DNA from: Membranipora membranacea
Lineage: Eukaryota > Bryozoa > Gymnolaemata > Cheilostomatida > Membraniporidae
DNA: 64,000 nucleotides
NCBI GenBank assembly: GCA_914767715.1
Contig: OU612068.1
Location: 13,578,001-13,642,000, forward strand
Reading direction: 5' to 3'
Shown: one piece after another, positions 27,591-38,826 of the stretch
Numbering within the stretch: position 1 is the first letter of the stretch
Layout: each line of letters opens with the position of its first letter
Made by a program: the position numbers and the translations under genes
Notes under the pieces: generated by a model
Told to the model about the DNA's origin: nothing
What the model saw: the letters and a program-made list of their open reading frames with translations, nothing else
The model's database searches: none

Positions 27591-30500
27591 ATGGATGCTT
27601 TAGTAGCTTTGAAAATTTTCTCTTTGCAGTATTTTATTTGCTTGGGAAAGGCATCATCATTTACAGCAAAGGTAAACATACATGTTGATCACTAGACCAT
27701 CCATATTCATTAATTTAATTTAATTTAATTAATTAATTGTTTGATTTTTGTGTCAGTAATACTTGATTCGTCTGCGTTGCACTGTTTTCGTCTGCGTTGC
27801 ACTGTGTTGCACATATAGATGTTCGATTGAAATAATTCGCTGGCGCAAAAAATTTAATAATTTGTCATTCACATGTATTTAGTTCTGTTGATTTGGCAAT
27901 TTGTAGTCCTTTCATAACAAATTTAATTCTGTGGATACATAGACTTAATAATATCTTATTATTAATTTTATTATTAAGTCTATGTGTGGGTATTATGATC
28001 ATGTCGTTTTTTAAAGTTATACGTGTTATTTAATTTTATGCTTAGATATTGTATTATTTGGTTTTTGCCCTGATCGACAGTTTTCCGAACAGATTTTGGA
28101 GACCTGTCAACCTATTTGGTTCTCGTCAACAGTCATGCAGCATCGGTAAAATAATAGTGAGAAGAGTTAATCCAAGAAAGAGAGAGAGATGTCACATATC
28201 GGCATTGAATTTATTTTAATTCAGCATTATGTCGAAAGATAATTCCGATTAAATATTGGCTGCCGAAAGCTTTAGCATTTCAATTTTTGCAGAATTTCCA
28301 ATGCACACGATTTTGGTTTTTCCTCTCTGTAGGGAGAACTTTTCGTGGTTGAAGAGTCTTTTTGTGTGACTGATTATAAGCAGTCAGAGTCTGAGATACC
28401 GTCACTCATTGCATGCAGCGCTTTGTGTCTGTCTCAGCCCACCTGTGTGGCTGTCACATATCGACAGATGTATAGGCAGTGCTTTCTCTCTGACAGCCCT
28501 ACTGTCAGCCCTTGCAGTGATCTGAGTGCTGGGGATGGTACACTGATATCACTCTATGATCTGAGTAAGTTTCCTGTATTCAATCATGATTGGCGCTGGT
28601 GTAGATTGTTCAAGTTTAATGTAAAACTCTAATTCCTGCTGAGTTTCAGGTGAACAGCCAATTAATCGGACAGATCCCATTATTATATAAGCTATAACGA
28701 TTTGTTTGCGCTTTACAGCATGATAACTCTGCTAGTCTTGCTGATCTCAAGCACAGCCAGCCCTTAATTGCGGTCTACAGCTTACGGCTGCAATCGCCAT
28801 TCCGAACACTATTAAAGGCTACTAAGGCTGGCAGTGATCTCGAGGGTGAATGAACCAAAAAGTACCTACATATCATATCACTAAAAACTGTATGGTGTTG
28901 GTATCACTGAGCTTGGTAAAATAATATGCACTCAATCTTCAATCACATTCCTTCATTCCACGCATGGAATCTGTTCTCAGACTACAACAAGGCTATATTT
29001 TTATGTTTATATAGAGAATCTCAGAGTTTCCTGTGATCAAGGATACAGACTAAACACGTCAACTAACACTTGCCAATCAGGTACCAATGCATATCATACA
29101 TCTGTGATTCTCACAGACCAAATCATATTAGTGTAAGACAGCATGAATAGCTACAATAAGAATGTAAAATCAACAGAATCGGACCAGTAGTTTTCAAGTT
29201 AATATCCTAGACTAGGCGAGGTCTTAGAGTGAACAAATTGTTCAGAGTAATATTTATGGATAAACAGTGTAATAAGAAATTGCGACCTCCCTGCTCAAGT
29301 ACGCTGGTTGCGGATATAAAAACTAACTTCTCTGACAGTCTGTATGACACCCATATATCTGGACGATTCCTTTAATGACAACTGGTTGATGATGTCAATA
29401 AGATGGTAAGCGTACCCTAGAGGAGTAAATGTAAGCCAGTGTTTAACTAAGCTAGTGAGGGGGTGCCTACTGAGGAGTAGGAGGTGGCCCAATCGGTTAG
29501 AGGGCCGGTCTTCAGCATGCAAGTGTCGAATGTCGCGGGTTTGAATTCCACTGTAGTCCACTCACTACTGCAGTTTGTTGGACCTCCATGTGTTTTCCGA
29601 CCTGCCTACAAACTGAAATGAAATTGGTGCAGATATTGTGGCCTCGCCCTGAAGGCACCCTTTATTTCGCTGCCTTTTCTTTCAATGTTAGCTAGCACTA
29701 ATTTTTGCTAGTTGAGGTTGGAGACAAAGTAAAGATTAAGGTTAATGTCAGCTAGATTTCAATTTAATGTGCGAAATGGCGCACTTTTCCCTTCTGTGGT
29801 TACTCTACCCCTCTTGGGTAATTGTCAAACAATAATCAAGGATATATTATTTTATAGTTTGTCTAGGGTACTCTTATTGTGACGAGACCGCAGAGGTATA
29901 TTATGAGCCAATAGAAGAGGCGAAAAATTGGTATGATGCTAACTCTGACTGTCAGATCAGGGGAGCACAACTTGCATCATTCCAGACACCGGAAAAGTTG
30001 GACAACTTCAATACCATGAGATTTGCTGATTCAACCGATTGCTATGGTAGGAAAATAATATAAACTAATATATATGTATACTTTTATTGGCATAAATCTT
30101 ATATTTAAAATGTTAGGAGAAATTTGTGAATTGGAACAGAGGTCAAGAGATTTAGAATGAACATGATAAACATTTTTTTGCCAGTTGAATTGATAATCGA
30201 TAGGTTCAACTAACTTGTTTATGTACACACACATTTTATTCGGATGATTGGTTGATATTATCTAGTATCTAGAGTTTTGTCAAGCTTTTGACAAGCTTTT
30301 TGCAAGCAGCCTATCAGTAGAGTAGGTTCAACTCCAACTGCAGAAGAATTTAATCAAACTTGATCTAGTAAACAATGAGATTTGCCGCAAATTTGTCTTT
30401 ATTGCAAAGAATCACTGATTTTCCGATTTATTATCTTATGAAGTGAGAACTAAATCCCTGTGGATAGGATTGTATGTCTCAGCTCTAAGCTATGAGTGGA

Positions 30501-30676
30501 AATGGATTGACGGTTCTGTGCTTAATCACAGCGGTTGGGAAGCATCCGAGCCTGATCGTCCTAGTATCGATAAGGATTTGTGTGTTATAGCGAAAGGAAA
30601 TAGCCACGGCGGACTATGGAGTGATAAAGATTGCGATAGAGACAAGTTCAACTACGTTTGTGAATTTTTGCTATAG
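27591..30676 (+). CDS. secreted PAN/apple-like + C-type lectin protein, copy B, 5 exons, EGF-like module mostly lost
   Basis: Exons 27591-27671, 28333-28564, 29015-29080, 29858-30046 and 30444-30676 join in phase to 266 codons. The order and intron phases match copy A, and exons 2 and 4 have identical lengths (232 and 189 bases). Exon 1 encodes a signal peptide. Exon 2 encodes the cysteine-patterned PAN/apple-like module (CSALCLSQPTCVAVTYR). Exon 3 is only 66 bases against 198 in copy A. It keeps the edges (SCDQGYRLN, TCQSG) but lacks the middle of the EGF-like module, a clean 44-residue loss. The lectin domain has canonical features: SLWIGL, WKWIDGS, SEPD, GLWSDKDCD, YVCEFLL. EPD is close to the mannose-type EPN site. 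It is probably a secreted recognition protein that diverged from copy A after tandem duplication. Confidence 0.8.
27937..27985. repeat. perfect 17-bp inverted repeat, 15-base loop
   Basis: The arms ACATAGACTTAATAATA (27,937-27,953) and its exact reverse complement (27,969-27,985) flank an AT-rich loop. It sits in intron 1 of lectin copy B. It may be a small foldback or MITE remnant. Confidence 0.85.
29477..29680 (+). repeat. tRNA-derived SINE, copy 1
   Basis: The head has an A-box-like GGTGGCCCAATCGGTTAGAG and a B-box GGGTTTGAATTCC. It is followed by CACTCACTACTG, a body with CCGACCTGCC and ACAAACTGA, and a tail with GCCCTGAAGGCACC. The same order is found at 48,537-48,735 and 56,543-56,745, which defines one family. 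This copy is in intron 3 of lectin copy B. Confidence 0.8.
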
Positions 30677-32376
30677 TTTTAGAACAGTCAAATAGTTTAT
30701 CAGTACCATGTTGTCAAATTTATTTGAGAGGTTTGAACTGTGAATATGACTTTTAGACGTGATTGCCAATACAACAATAGAAAGTTCTCACGAGCGATGT
30801 ATAATGTTAATGATGGTTTAACTTACTAAATTTTCTTGAATTTAATCGCTTTTTCTGCAAAATCTGTTACTAATATCATACGAAAAGTACAAATATTGCC
30901 ATCTTGGCTGTGAAATTCGATGCGACATATTCCATTCGTAATTCTTGGCGGTCTCCTGAATTTATAGCATGGTCGTTGATCAATTCTTGTTACATTTTGA
31001 TTTCCCCTTCTCATTTCATTCTGGAATAAGTCACTTGAGTCAAAGAGTAACGGGCTGTTGCTCCTTGTTTGAATCACTTTTAAATTTAAATTCTGTTTTA
31101 ATGATTAAATTAATTTAATATTTGAGCCCGCTTCATTTAAAACTTTTGTGTTTGCACCTGACATGGCATTATATTTTTTAATTTAATACTTTAATGTAGT
31201 GATGAATATGAAAGAAAATCTTTCTGTGTATGACACAAATAGTGCTCATATTTTTGTGTTCTAGAGGTAAAGTTATGAACTTTGAAACTCTTTCAGAAGT
31301 CAAAATCAAACAATTAACTGCCCAATAATAAGTAAGTCATATTCAAAATCTCGATAACCGTTCTGCAAAGGCATAATGAGTGTATATGGACAATACAAAA
31401 TAAACATTTTGGAAACTTCCAAGTTAGCTTACTTGCTTACTTTTGAATCACAGAAATTCCTGTGATCATGGATATCAGGGAAATGTACCAACAAGCACCC
31501 AGTTATCAGGTTTTGCAATCATATGCTCGTGGTTCCTGTCTTAAATATGAGTAAGGGGTAGCGGTATATAACGGTACGACCCGTAGCAACTATAGGGAGC
31601 AACTATATGACACACATGTATAAGAGCACAGGAAAATTTGTTAATTGTTATTACAACTGATGGAAGATGTCAATAGGATGGCAATATTCTATTTCTAATT
31701 ATATTATACCAACCAAGCCAGTTGGGGCAAAGGAATAATATGTTCAATAGTAGTTATTTTTGTGCACAGCTTTCAGCTCCTTGTGCCATATGACCAGGAT
31801 ATTAAACATAACTCAGTTTTTCAATGCCTGCTGCTTTTTTAGTTACCAGCAATGTCATATTAAATCCATCCTTCAATTTCCATAGAATCAACCAAGTTTA
31901 CCAACATCTTATGTTGTTATTAGTGGAAATAAAATCTTAGGCTTCTAAGCCTCCCCCCCCCCCCACCCGCCCAAAATTAGGTCGATATCACTGTCAACTT
32001 TTAGCCCCATTGGAAAAATTAGTGAGATTCATCATTTGTTCGTTATAGAGTAAGGTACTTTATTTTAGTCACATATTATTCACTTTGAACAAAACTGCCA
32101 GTTGAGATTCCCAGGAATACGTGGCAGGTTTTCAATTTCTGTTGTTATTTAGCTTGTACCTTTTAAAACTTGAAGAAAAAAGTCAGATAAATAGATATAA
32201 ATGTACATCATAATGCAATGAATGCCCGTTCAGGCACAGTGCGGGTAAACTTGACAATACAGCAAAAATGAAAACTCAAGTCGATCCAATAAATGTTCAT
32301 AAATTAGTTTTTCTGGTGATGGTAGGAAAACTTAATCCGTATATGAATAGATAAAACAAAATCCTTAGACTCCTCT
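30677..32376. other. intergenic between lectin copy B and calaxin
   Basis: There is no complete gene. It holds a relic of a lectin exon and intron (31,450-31,690, listed separately), a C-rich run near 31,953-31,964, and a reverse-strand TTTATT at 32,059-32,064 that could be the calaxin poly(A) signal. Confidence 0.5.
31450..31690 (+). pseudogene. relic of a third PAN/lectin copy: decayed exon 3 and intron piece
   Basis: After an acceptor-like CACAG at about 31,453, the sequence TCCTGTGATCATGGATATC closely follows exon 3 of copy B (29,015-29,080) up to an ATCAG end at about 31,508. About 150 bases later ACAACTGATGGAAGATGTC and AATAGGATGG match intron 3 of copy B near 29,380-29,410. No lectin-domain exon follows. 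This is residue of an additional tandem copy, now without coding capacity. Confidence 0.65.
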
Positions 32377-35300
32377 TTAGTTGTCCTCAGAGAATGTGGC
32401 CAGGAATGCAATCTTAGCCTGCAAAAGACAATGCAAGTTACTTTAGCACAATAAATTTTGGGCTGTTCTAAATTAGAGTTGCCATGTTATGATATATATG
32501 TAGAGACTACTGGACTGGACCACCAGCTGTCAAAGGCAATTCAATATTGCCCCCATAGAGTTATTATATACTCTATGATTGCCTCTTACTGCTAAGGTAA
32601 TTGATAAAAGCTGAGCACTTTTTTCATGATACTACAGATAAGCAACAAATTCACTGGCTCAACTATTTGGTCTAGCTAAACTATACTAGCTCAAGTCCAC
32701 TAGCACTTATGGGTACTGTACTACTGTATATTCAATTTATGAACATAATTTCCTGGCGGTACCCTTAGCTTTGTTTGCTCTATTTTGCACTCTGCTATCA
32801 AATAGGAGTTGTGCCATACCGTACAATGGGAGGATAATTCCAATATTTATTGTTTACACTTCTCCATGAAAGTGTTCTAAAGGCAGATTGATAATGTTAT
32901 ATGCTAATCTTGATGTCGAGATGTCTGGGTAATATCAATAGCTTTCCCTGATGGAAACTAAGATTTTGACAGATAAAGTATCTGGTTTTCCATCCTGAAA
33001 ATCTGATAGTTACAAAACACAGCTTATCAGTACAAAATATGAAATCAATGGGACCTAAGACCACTGACAATAGAATATAGCCTGAGCCCCCCAAGACTCT
33101 TGCCCCCATCCGGATAGGGAGTGAGAAATCTGACTTACCCATGAGCTTGGCAGACAAGGACCAAAGGCTTCTAGTAATAGTGGCTCATTCCTCACGGCCT
33201 CAGCATAATCCCCATATGACAAACGTCCATCATGGTCCAAATCCTAAAACACAAAACTCACCATTACAACTTTGTTAACATAGAGCGTAATATCTGTGGA
33301 GAGCTAGCATTTCCCAATCCTAAGAGTAATGAAAAAATCTTAGAATACCAAAAATTGAATTGTTTAGGTGCGGGCTATAAAAACACAATTGATCAGTTTT
33401 TGAGTTTCTAAATTTGTTTAACGCTGACAGTTTATAAAAAGTTTGATTTCTACTTTCCCAAGTGTTTATTTTTATTTGTAATTGCCTGTCTCACACTCAA
33501 AATTGATATTTAGCTTTTGATGAAGAATTTCTTTAGGGAGGTAGTAAATTTACTGCAACTCACCATCTTTTTCAGAGTTATCTCCACGAGGTCTTTGATG
33601 CCTTCATCTGGGTCCTCCTCTGTTGGTTGCTGTGGAACAAGAAAGAACCGATCATTTTAACTACGTAATTCAAATTGAATTTCACAGAATAAAAATAAGT
33701 TGCGTATAATCTTTCCTTATCTACGGATAATTGGGCCACTCCTACATAGGATCTTGACCTAGGTCTTGATTCTTTGCGCTTATCAGCCACACCACAATAT
33801 TTTGATTCCAGAATTCTTATAGTTCCCTCCAGTTTTTTGCATATTTAAAAGTTTTCATTTGAAGATTCCGTGGTCAGATTTCAACCGATGCATTATTCAT
33901 AGTGGCCAGATCACATATCCAAATTTTAGATGTAAGAGGATACTCAATACTGCCAGTATACAAGATGTTGGTGTTGATTGTGTCACATAAATTTCACACG
34001 TTACCTTGATGAGGGAGTTTTTGAGTAATTGGAACATTTCATCTCTTGATATGAAGCCATCTTGGTTCAGGTCAAACACCGAAAAGCAAACTGCAAAGGA
34101 GCAACGGTTCAAGGGATCAAGACATGCTCCTAAAATTTGAATTTTTTTTGGTTTCCTCTCAAACCAGATCAAATTTGGCACAGCATATTGGTTCTAAAAG
34201 TTATGAATCCTCTATTAAAGAGTTTTTGAGATTTACAGCTGTGCAATTTGATCAGGTTTTATGATATTGAGAGGTTTCCTACCGTAAACAGACATCTCCT
34301 TAGAAAGAGAAACATCTCATCTCTACTGATAAAGCCATCACCATTACAATCATATACTCTGTAACAGACTGAGAAAAAAGCACCTAACATGTCACCAATG
34401 TTTTACACCCATGTATTCATCATGACTGTGTGAACTTTGAACTTTCAGTGCTGACGAGTTACACACAGACTGAATGACAGACTGTCAGTATTCTTTAGTT
34501 GGAGGAGGTACAGTTGTAGTGCTGAGTGAGTCAGTGGGTATCAGTGACATTGTGACTGTTAGTGCTTCATTCCACAATCTGTTACAAAGTAAGGAAAACG
34601 TTTAATTATATTATCACATCGATAGGGAAGATAATCAATATAATCATCATCATATTTATTGAACAATATCCACAGAATTCAATAGCTGGAATGCAGGAAT
34701 ATTCTATCATAAGGATATTGTTAAATGTGTTGCAGCTGAGGAAGCATGATTTATTGCGATTGCGAGCGACCTTACAACCAATTTTATCTTGCTATTATCT
34801 GCCACTAAGTCGCCATATCAGTTGCAGTTGATTAACATGGATTATGGCATTTATTTTGAATCAGGATGATTCCCGTAAGTGCCTAGAGTAGCTTCAATGA
34901 TTTAGGGTGGCCACAAACCAAAGACATACTATAGCAGAGGTTGATACCACGTGACTGTTAGGCCAGACCAACCTTTCTAACATTGCCTTGTTCAGACACT
35001 TACATTGAATCTGTTGGTCGAGAGTTCCTCTTAGAAAGACGGATAGCCCTTGTACCCACTCTTCCATATTGACATAACCATCACTGTCAGAATCAAAAGC
35101 TCTGAAAACTAAAGAGAATATTCAGATTATTGGACCATGAATAGTCATGGTGGCATAGTTCATGAAGGTTGAGGATGTGTGCTCCAACAGGAACACTGAT
35201 GATTGAGGAGTATCATCACTAGGCATATAGAATATGGTACACATCACTGGGTTTATCAGGATGACTGCCAAGGTATGAATTTTAAGATAACTGTGGTAAA

Positions 35301-35948
35301 GTATTTACATGCAGACAAGTAATAATAGATTTAACTGCATTGATAGCTAAGGGGTTATTTGTGGTATGAGTATATATTGTTCTACTCACTTCTGTCCATG
35401 AGCATATCATCTGTCATATCAAAGCTGTTGTGGAGTACATCCCTGAATTTTGTCCTGTCCATCCTGGAGCTGTGATGTGTGTGACTTTGGTTGGCACTGC
35501 CTGGTATGTACTTCTTAAACATTCTCAGTAGAGACTCCACCTCTGGCTTTGAGACTAATAAACAGAAAATCAACAATGTAATGGAGGTGTAAGACAGTCA
35601 ACAGTTTGAGATTGGAGACTGGATGCATTTGTAAGGCTTGCTTCCAACCAATCCCAAATCAAGTAAGCATCTTTGAATATGTTTGTCCAACAGTCTACTC
35701 AAGTGCAATTGTAAAGGTAAAGCCAAGACATTTTCATAGCTGTGACATGAATAACTAGATCATTTTTTATTGTAAACCAAAGGGTTTGGGATTGATAGTG
35801 ATTGATGTGAGTGCAATTTTAATACCAATCAGTTAACAGTTCTCTTGATTGTGATCCATACCACATGATACTTCTACTTACAGTGAGTCTTTTTGCAGAG
35901 ATCATCAGCTAACTTTGCTTGATGCTTTTTGGCTGTTATGTGTGCCAT
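32377..35948 (-). CDS. CLXN: calaxin (EF-hand outer-dynein-arm calcium sensor), 7 coding exons plus one duplicated alternative exon
   Basis: Minus-strand exons: 35948-35882, 35554-35390, 35108-35004, then either 34368-34283 or 34090-34005, then 33629-33564, 33243-33139 and 32418-32377. With one of the two alternatives the frame closes at 211 codons, the length I recall for human calaxin. Calaxin (EFCAB1, ODAD5) binds calcium and links the outer dynein arm to its docking complex in cilia and flagella. Family hallmarks are [44 protein letters not shown] and EAFGPCLP. The EF-hand loops are [24 protein letters not shown] or [12 protein letters not shown], and [12 protein letters not shown], all with the canonical acidic and glycine positions. 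The Met at 35,948 gives the basic N-terminus [10 protein letters not shown]. The two middle exons are separate entries. In a sponge-like animal the protein would serve choanocyte, larval or sperm cilia. Confidence 0.92.
34005..34090 (-). other. CLXN: calaxin alternative exon 4b (second EF-hand)
   Basis: An 86-base exon with acceptor TCCTTTGCAG and donor GTAACG, in the same phases as 4a. It codes for the loop [12 protein letters not shown] and the helix [11 protein letters not shown], the closer match to the calaxin sequence I recall from vertebrates. It lies 192 bases downstream of 4a. Loop codons differ from 4a mostly at synonymous positions. Confidence 0.9.
34283..34368 (-). other. CLXN: calaxin alternative exon 4a (second EF-hand)
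   Basis: An 86-base exon with acceptor TTTTTCTCAG and donor GTAGGA. It starts in phase 1, ends in phase 0 and codes for 29 residues including the loop [12 protein letters not shown] and the helix [10 protein letters not shown]. Length and phases equal those of 4b. Including both would shift the frame, so only one can be used per mRNA. Confidence 0.85.
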
Positions 35949-36621
35949 CCTTGTTGGGATATGCGTTACCTCAAGATGTACTATTTCCTTTTGAATGTAT
36001 AAATATCAGCAACTGATGATGAAAACCAGTTGTTCACAGCTTATCAGATTGTATGGTTGCTAGGTGAACAGACAGGACAGCAGTGAATATATACATAATA
36101 GACATCGGAAATTGCGTTTACTAGAGCAATGTATTGAAGTTATACTTACATTGTTTTCTCCAATCTAGCCAATTTAGTGAGGGCACAAAAGATGCAGGTA
36201 AAACTAATATGAGTAAATGTCAATTTTAGTTTTAACAGTACTGCCCTGATTCTTGCATTAATAATTCTCAGACAAGAAATTTTCTTATTTTATTTATTTA
36301 TTTATAGAGGTTTTCTTAGAAGTGTTCAGATAACAAAAAGGATTCTATTATAGGTAACTTGTTTACCTCTGAAAACAGCAAAAAAAAACCTTACTTGTTT
36401 ACTACCAAAGTTAAACACAGAGTTAATTATAATTAATAACGTGTGACATTACACTGGTTTGGTTATCTATCTTACCACCACCCTCCCTGTGATATCCACT
36501 GATCAATCCAGGTCTCATATTCAGTTTGCAAATAGTATATACTCGTACAGAAACTCAATTGCAATCATGAAACAGATGAATAGATAAATTTTTTTCAAAA
36601 CTTCATCATAGATCTCAGTTA

Positions 36622-36653
36622 AATCAAGGAGTTAGAACTCTAACTCCTTGATT
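36622..36653. repeat. perfect 32-bp palindrome (15-bp arms, 2-base centre)
   Basis: AATCAAGGAGTTAGA, then AC, then its exact reverse complement. A partial third copy of the arm pattern (AATCAAG) follows at about 36,654. It lies between the calaxin 5' end and the 3' end of the minus-strand LINE. Confidence 0.9.
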
Positions 36654-36856
36654 AAATCAAGCAAGAAGTTACATCAAAGACGACATCACGCTAGACCGCC
36701 TAGGGGGCGTAAAGGGCGTGCCTCTGTTTTTGGACATAACTACATAAGGTTTGGAAATTGTTCCAGAATACCATCCCATGGGTAGGGCATTTGGGTTCAG
36801 AGTGGGTACATGTACCCATCCAGTAGGTCATCAGTAGTATTGTCCTCTGATTTTCC

Positions 36857-38503
36857 TTAGATTTTCATATCCCATATTGTCCGGGACAGAAAACTGTTAT
36901 GAAAACAGTTCCCTGTGGCAGCGATAGAGCGTGGCTCGTTCCATGTTTGTGATCTTGTCGAGACTGTAGTATGGGGCTGGTTTATTATTTCATCGTAGGA
37001 TGTGCAGAGTGCAGGGCGGGCCTCCTCTCTTGACAGTACCTTATTTAGGAGCTTTACCCTGAGTTCTTCCGCCGAATAACTAGCTGTTCCAGCTGCAATT
37101 TCTCCTTTGCTTCCGTAACACCTCTCCTCCCCTTCAATCCACAGATCATTCTCACACCTTGGTTTTGCACAATCTCGAGTGCCTCGATCTCCCTCTTTGT
37201 GGAAGGATCCCAGGCACAGGAAGCATATTCCAGATGAGGAAGGCAGAGAAACTTGTATGCAATCAGTCTGGCTCTCTCCGGTGCCCAGTAGAGAGCTCGT
37301 CTGATCATCCCAATCTGCTTTCTGGCGCTGCAGATTTTGTCGGCTATGTGGTCAGTGAACTTTAGGTTTGACTGCAGTATCACTCCCAAGTATTTGCAGT
37401 GATCTGTGTGCTCCAGCATTATATTGTTCATAGTGTACTCTGGGACTGTTCTCTGGGGATGGAAGGCAATAATCTTACACTTCTTAGCATTAAAACTCAT
37501 CCCCCAGGTTTTAGCCCAGGTGTTCAGAGACTCCAAGTTGGCTTGAAATCTCTCCTCATCATTTGTGTTGTCTACATTTTGGTACATCAGGGTATCATCA
37601 GCAAAGAGGCCTGCAGAGCAATCAACATGACTGGGGAGATCGTTGATATACACCAAAAACAACACTGGACCCAACACCGAGCCCTGTGGGACTCCGGATG
37701 TCACTGGAAGGGATTCAGATTTAGCTCCATCCAGCACCACTGTCTGCCATCGGTTACACAGGAAGTCATGTATCCAGTCCAGCAGGTAGCTTTCCATACC
37801 AGGTATGTCCGTCAGTTTTTGCATTAGCAATGCATGTGGTACGCGGTCAAAGGCCTTTGACAGGTCCAAGACTGCTGCGTGCACACTGGACTTCTTGTCG
37901 GTTGCTCCTATGATCTCATGCAAAGTGGCGCATATCTGAGTTTCGCATGAGAGCCCTTTCCTGAAACCATGTTGTCTATTGTGGAGCCAACTGTCAATCT
38001 TCTCTAGAAGGTTTCTCAGTACAATATGTTCAAGCAGTTTACAGGGTATGCTTGTGAGAGAGATTGGTCGGTAATTGTTGGCGTTCTGTTTGTTCCCACT
38101 TTTATGAATGGGCATCACATTAGCAGTCTTCCATTCAGCTGGCAGTTTGCCAAATGTCAGAGATTTGTTGAAGATCAGGGACAAGCAACCTGCAGTCTGC
38201 TCAGTGCCTAGAGTGAGGTCTTCTTTTTTCAAGCCATCAGGCTATTCAGAAGTTTAATCACACCGTATACTTCTATCTCTCCGCAGTTGGGTTTGTGTGA
38301 TGCAGGATCCTGACCGTGGAGGGCATGTGTCTTATTGAACTGGTTGTGAAAGTGAGTGTTTAAGATTGTGGAGCATACAGCAGGGTCATCAGTGATGTCA
38401 CCATCTGTATTGAGCAGTGAGATATGCTGTTTTGGTCTCTGTCCTCTCAGATGTCTGTAGAAGGGTTTGCTGTTTCCCTCCCTCAAACATGAAAGGAATC
38501 TGC
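36857..38503 (-). pseudogene. 5'-truncated LINE reverse transcriptase with two frameshifts
   Basis: Read on the minus strand, the fragment starts at about 38,503 (RFLSCLREGNSKPFY). It passes a frame change at about 38,230, where NSL jumps to DGLKKEDLTLG and the usual SPGPD segment is missing. It then has a long reverse transcriptase core (38,232-37,054) with NYRPISLTS, AAVLDLSKAFDRVPH, SGVPQGSVLGPVLF, catalytic FADDT and KYLGV. A second frame change at about 37,072 looks like one lost base, after which the natural C-terminus continues to a stop at 36,857-36,859. The type is non-LTR, of the Jockey/CR1/L2 kind. The endonuclease is absent, so the copy is dead. Confidence 0.9.
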
Positions 38504-38591
38504 CGCGGCCGGGACTTGAACCCCGGCATCCCGCGTGTAATCCCTTTGAAGACATTGTGTGCACGCGCGCTAACCATTCAGCCACGTCGCC
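38502..38591 (-). repeat. tRNA-like (class II, Ser/Leu-like) sequence abutting the LINE
   Basis: On the minus strand it opens GGCGACGTGGCTGAATGGTT (A-box) and has a well-paired T-arm, CCGGGGTTCAAGTCCCGG. The length of about 90 bases suits a long-variable-arm tRNA. The two ends do not pair as an acceptor stem, so I read it as a tRNA-derived SINE head or pseudogene. The LINE fragment begins directly at its 3' end. Confidence 0.65.
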
Positions 38592-38826
38592 AATTAGGAC
38601 ATCGGCCGAATAAACACGGTATGGATATTCGCGTCCAAAAGGTCATTCGTCACAATCGGAATTTGATTTTAATGCCTTTTCCATGGGGCGATTACTCCCG
38701 AAATCCTTACAAAATCGAACCTTGGAAACATAGTGAATGCAATTCTGATTGATTATTATCTAATTCAATTTTTTGCACATTTTTTTTCAGAGGCATTCTG
38801 GGATTCTCCACACATACTCTCCCAAA

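Noticed and set aside
34005-34368. Both calaxin EF-hand exons used together in one mRNA
   Set aside because: Exon 4a ends in phase 0 while 4b needs phase 1 at its start, so inclusion of both shifts the frame and loses the rest of the protein.
38502-38591. A functional tRNA-Ser or tRNA-Leu gene
   Set aside because: The T-arm is good but the acceptor ends do not pair, and a LINE fragment starts directly at the 3' end.
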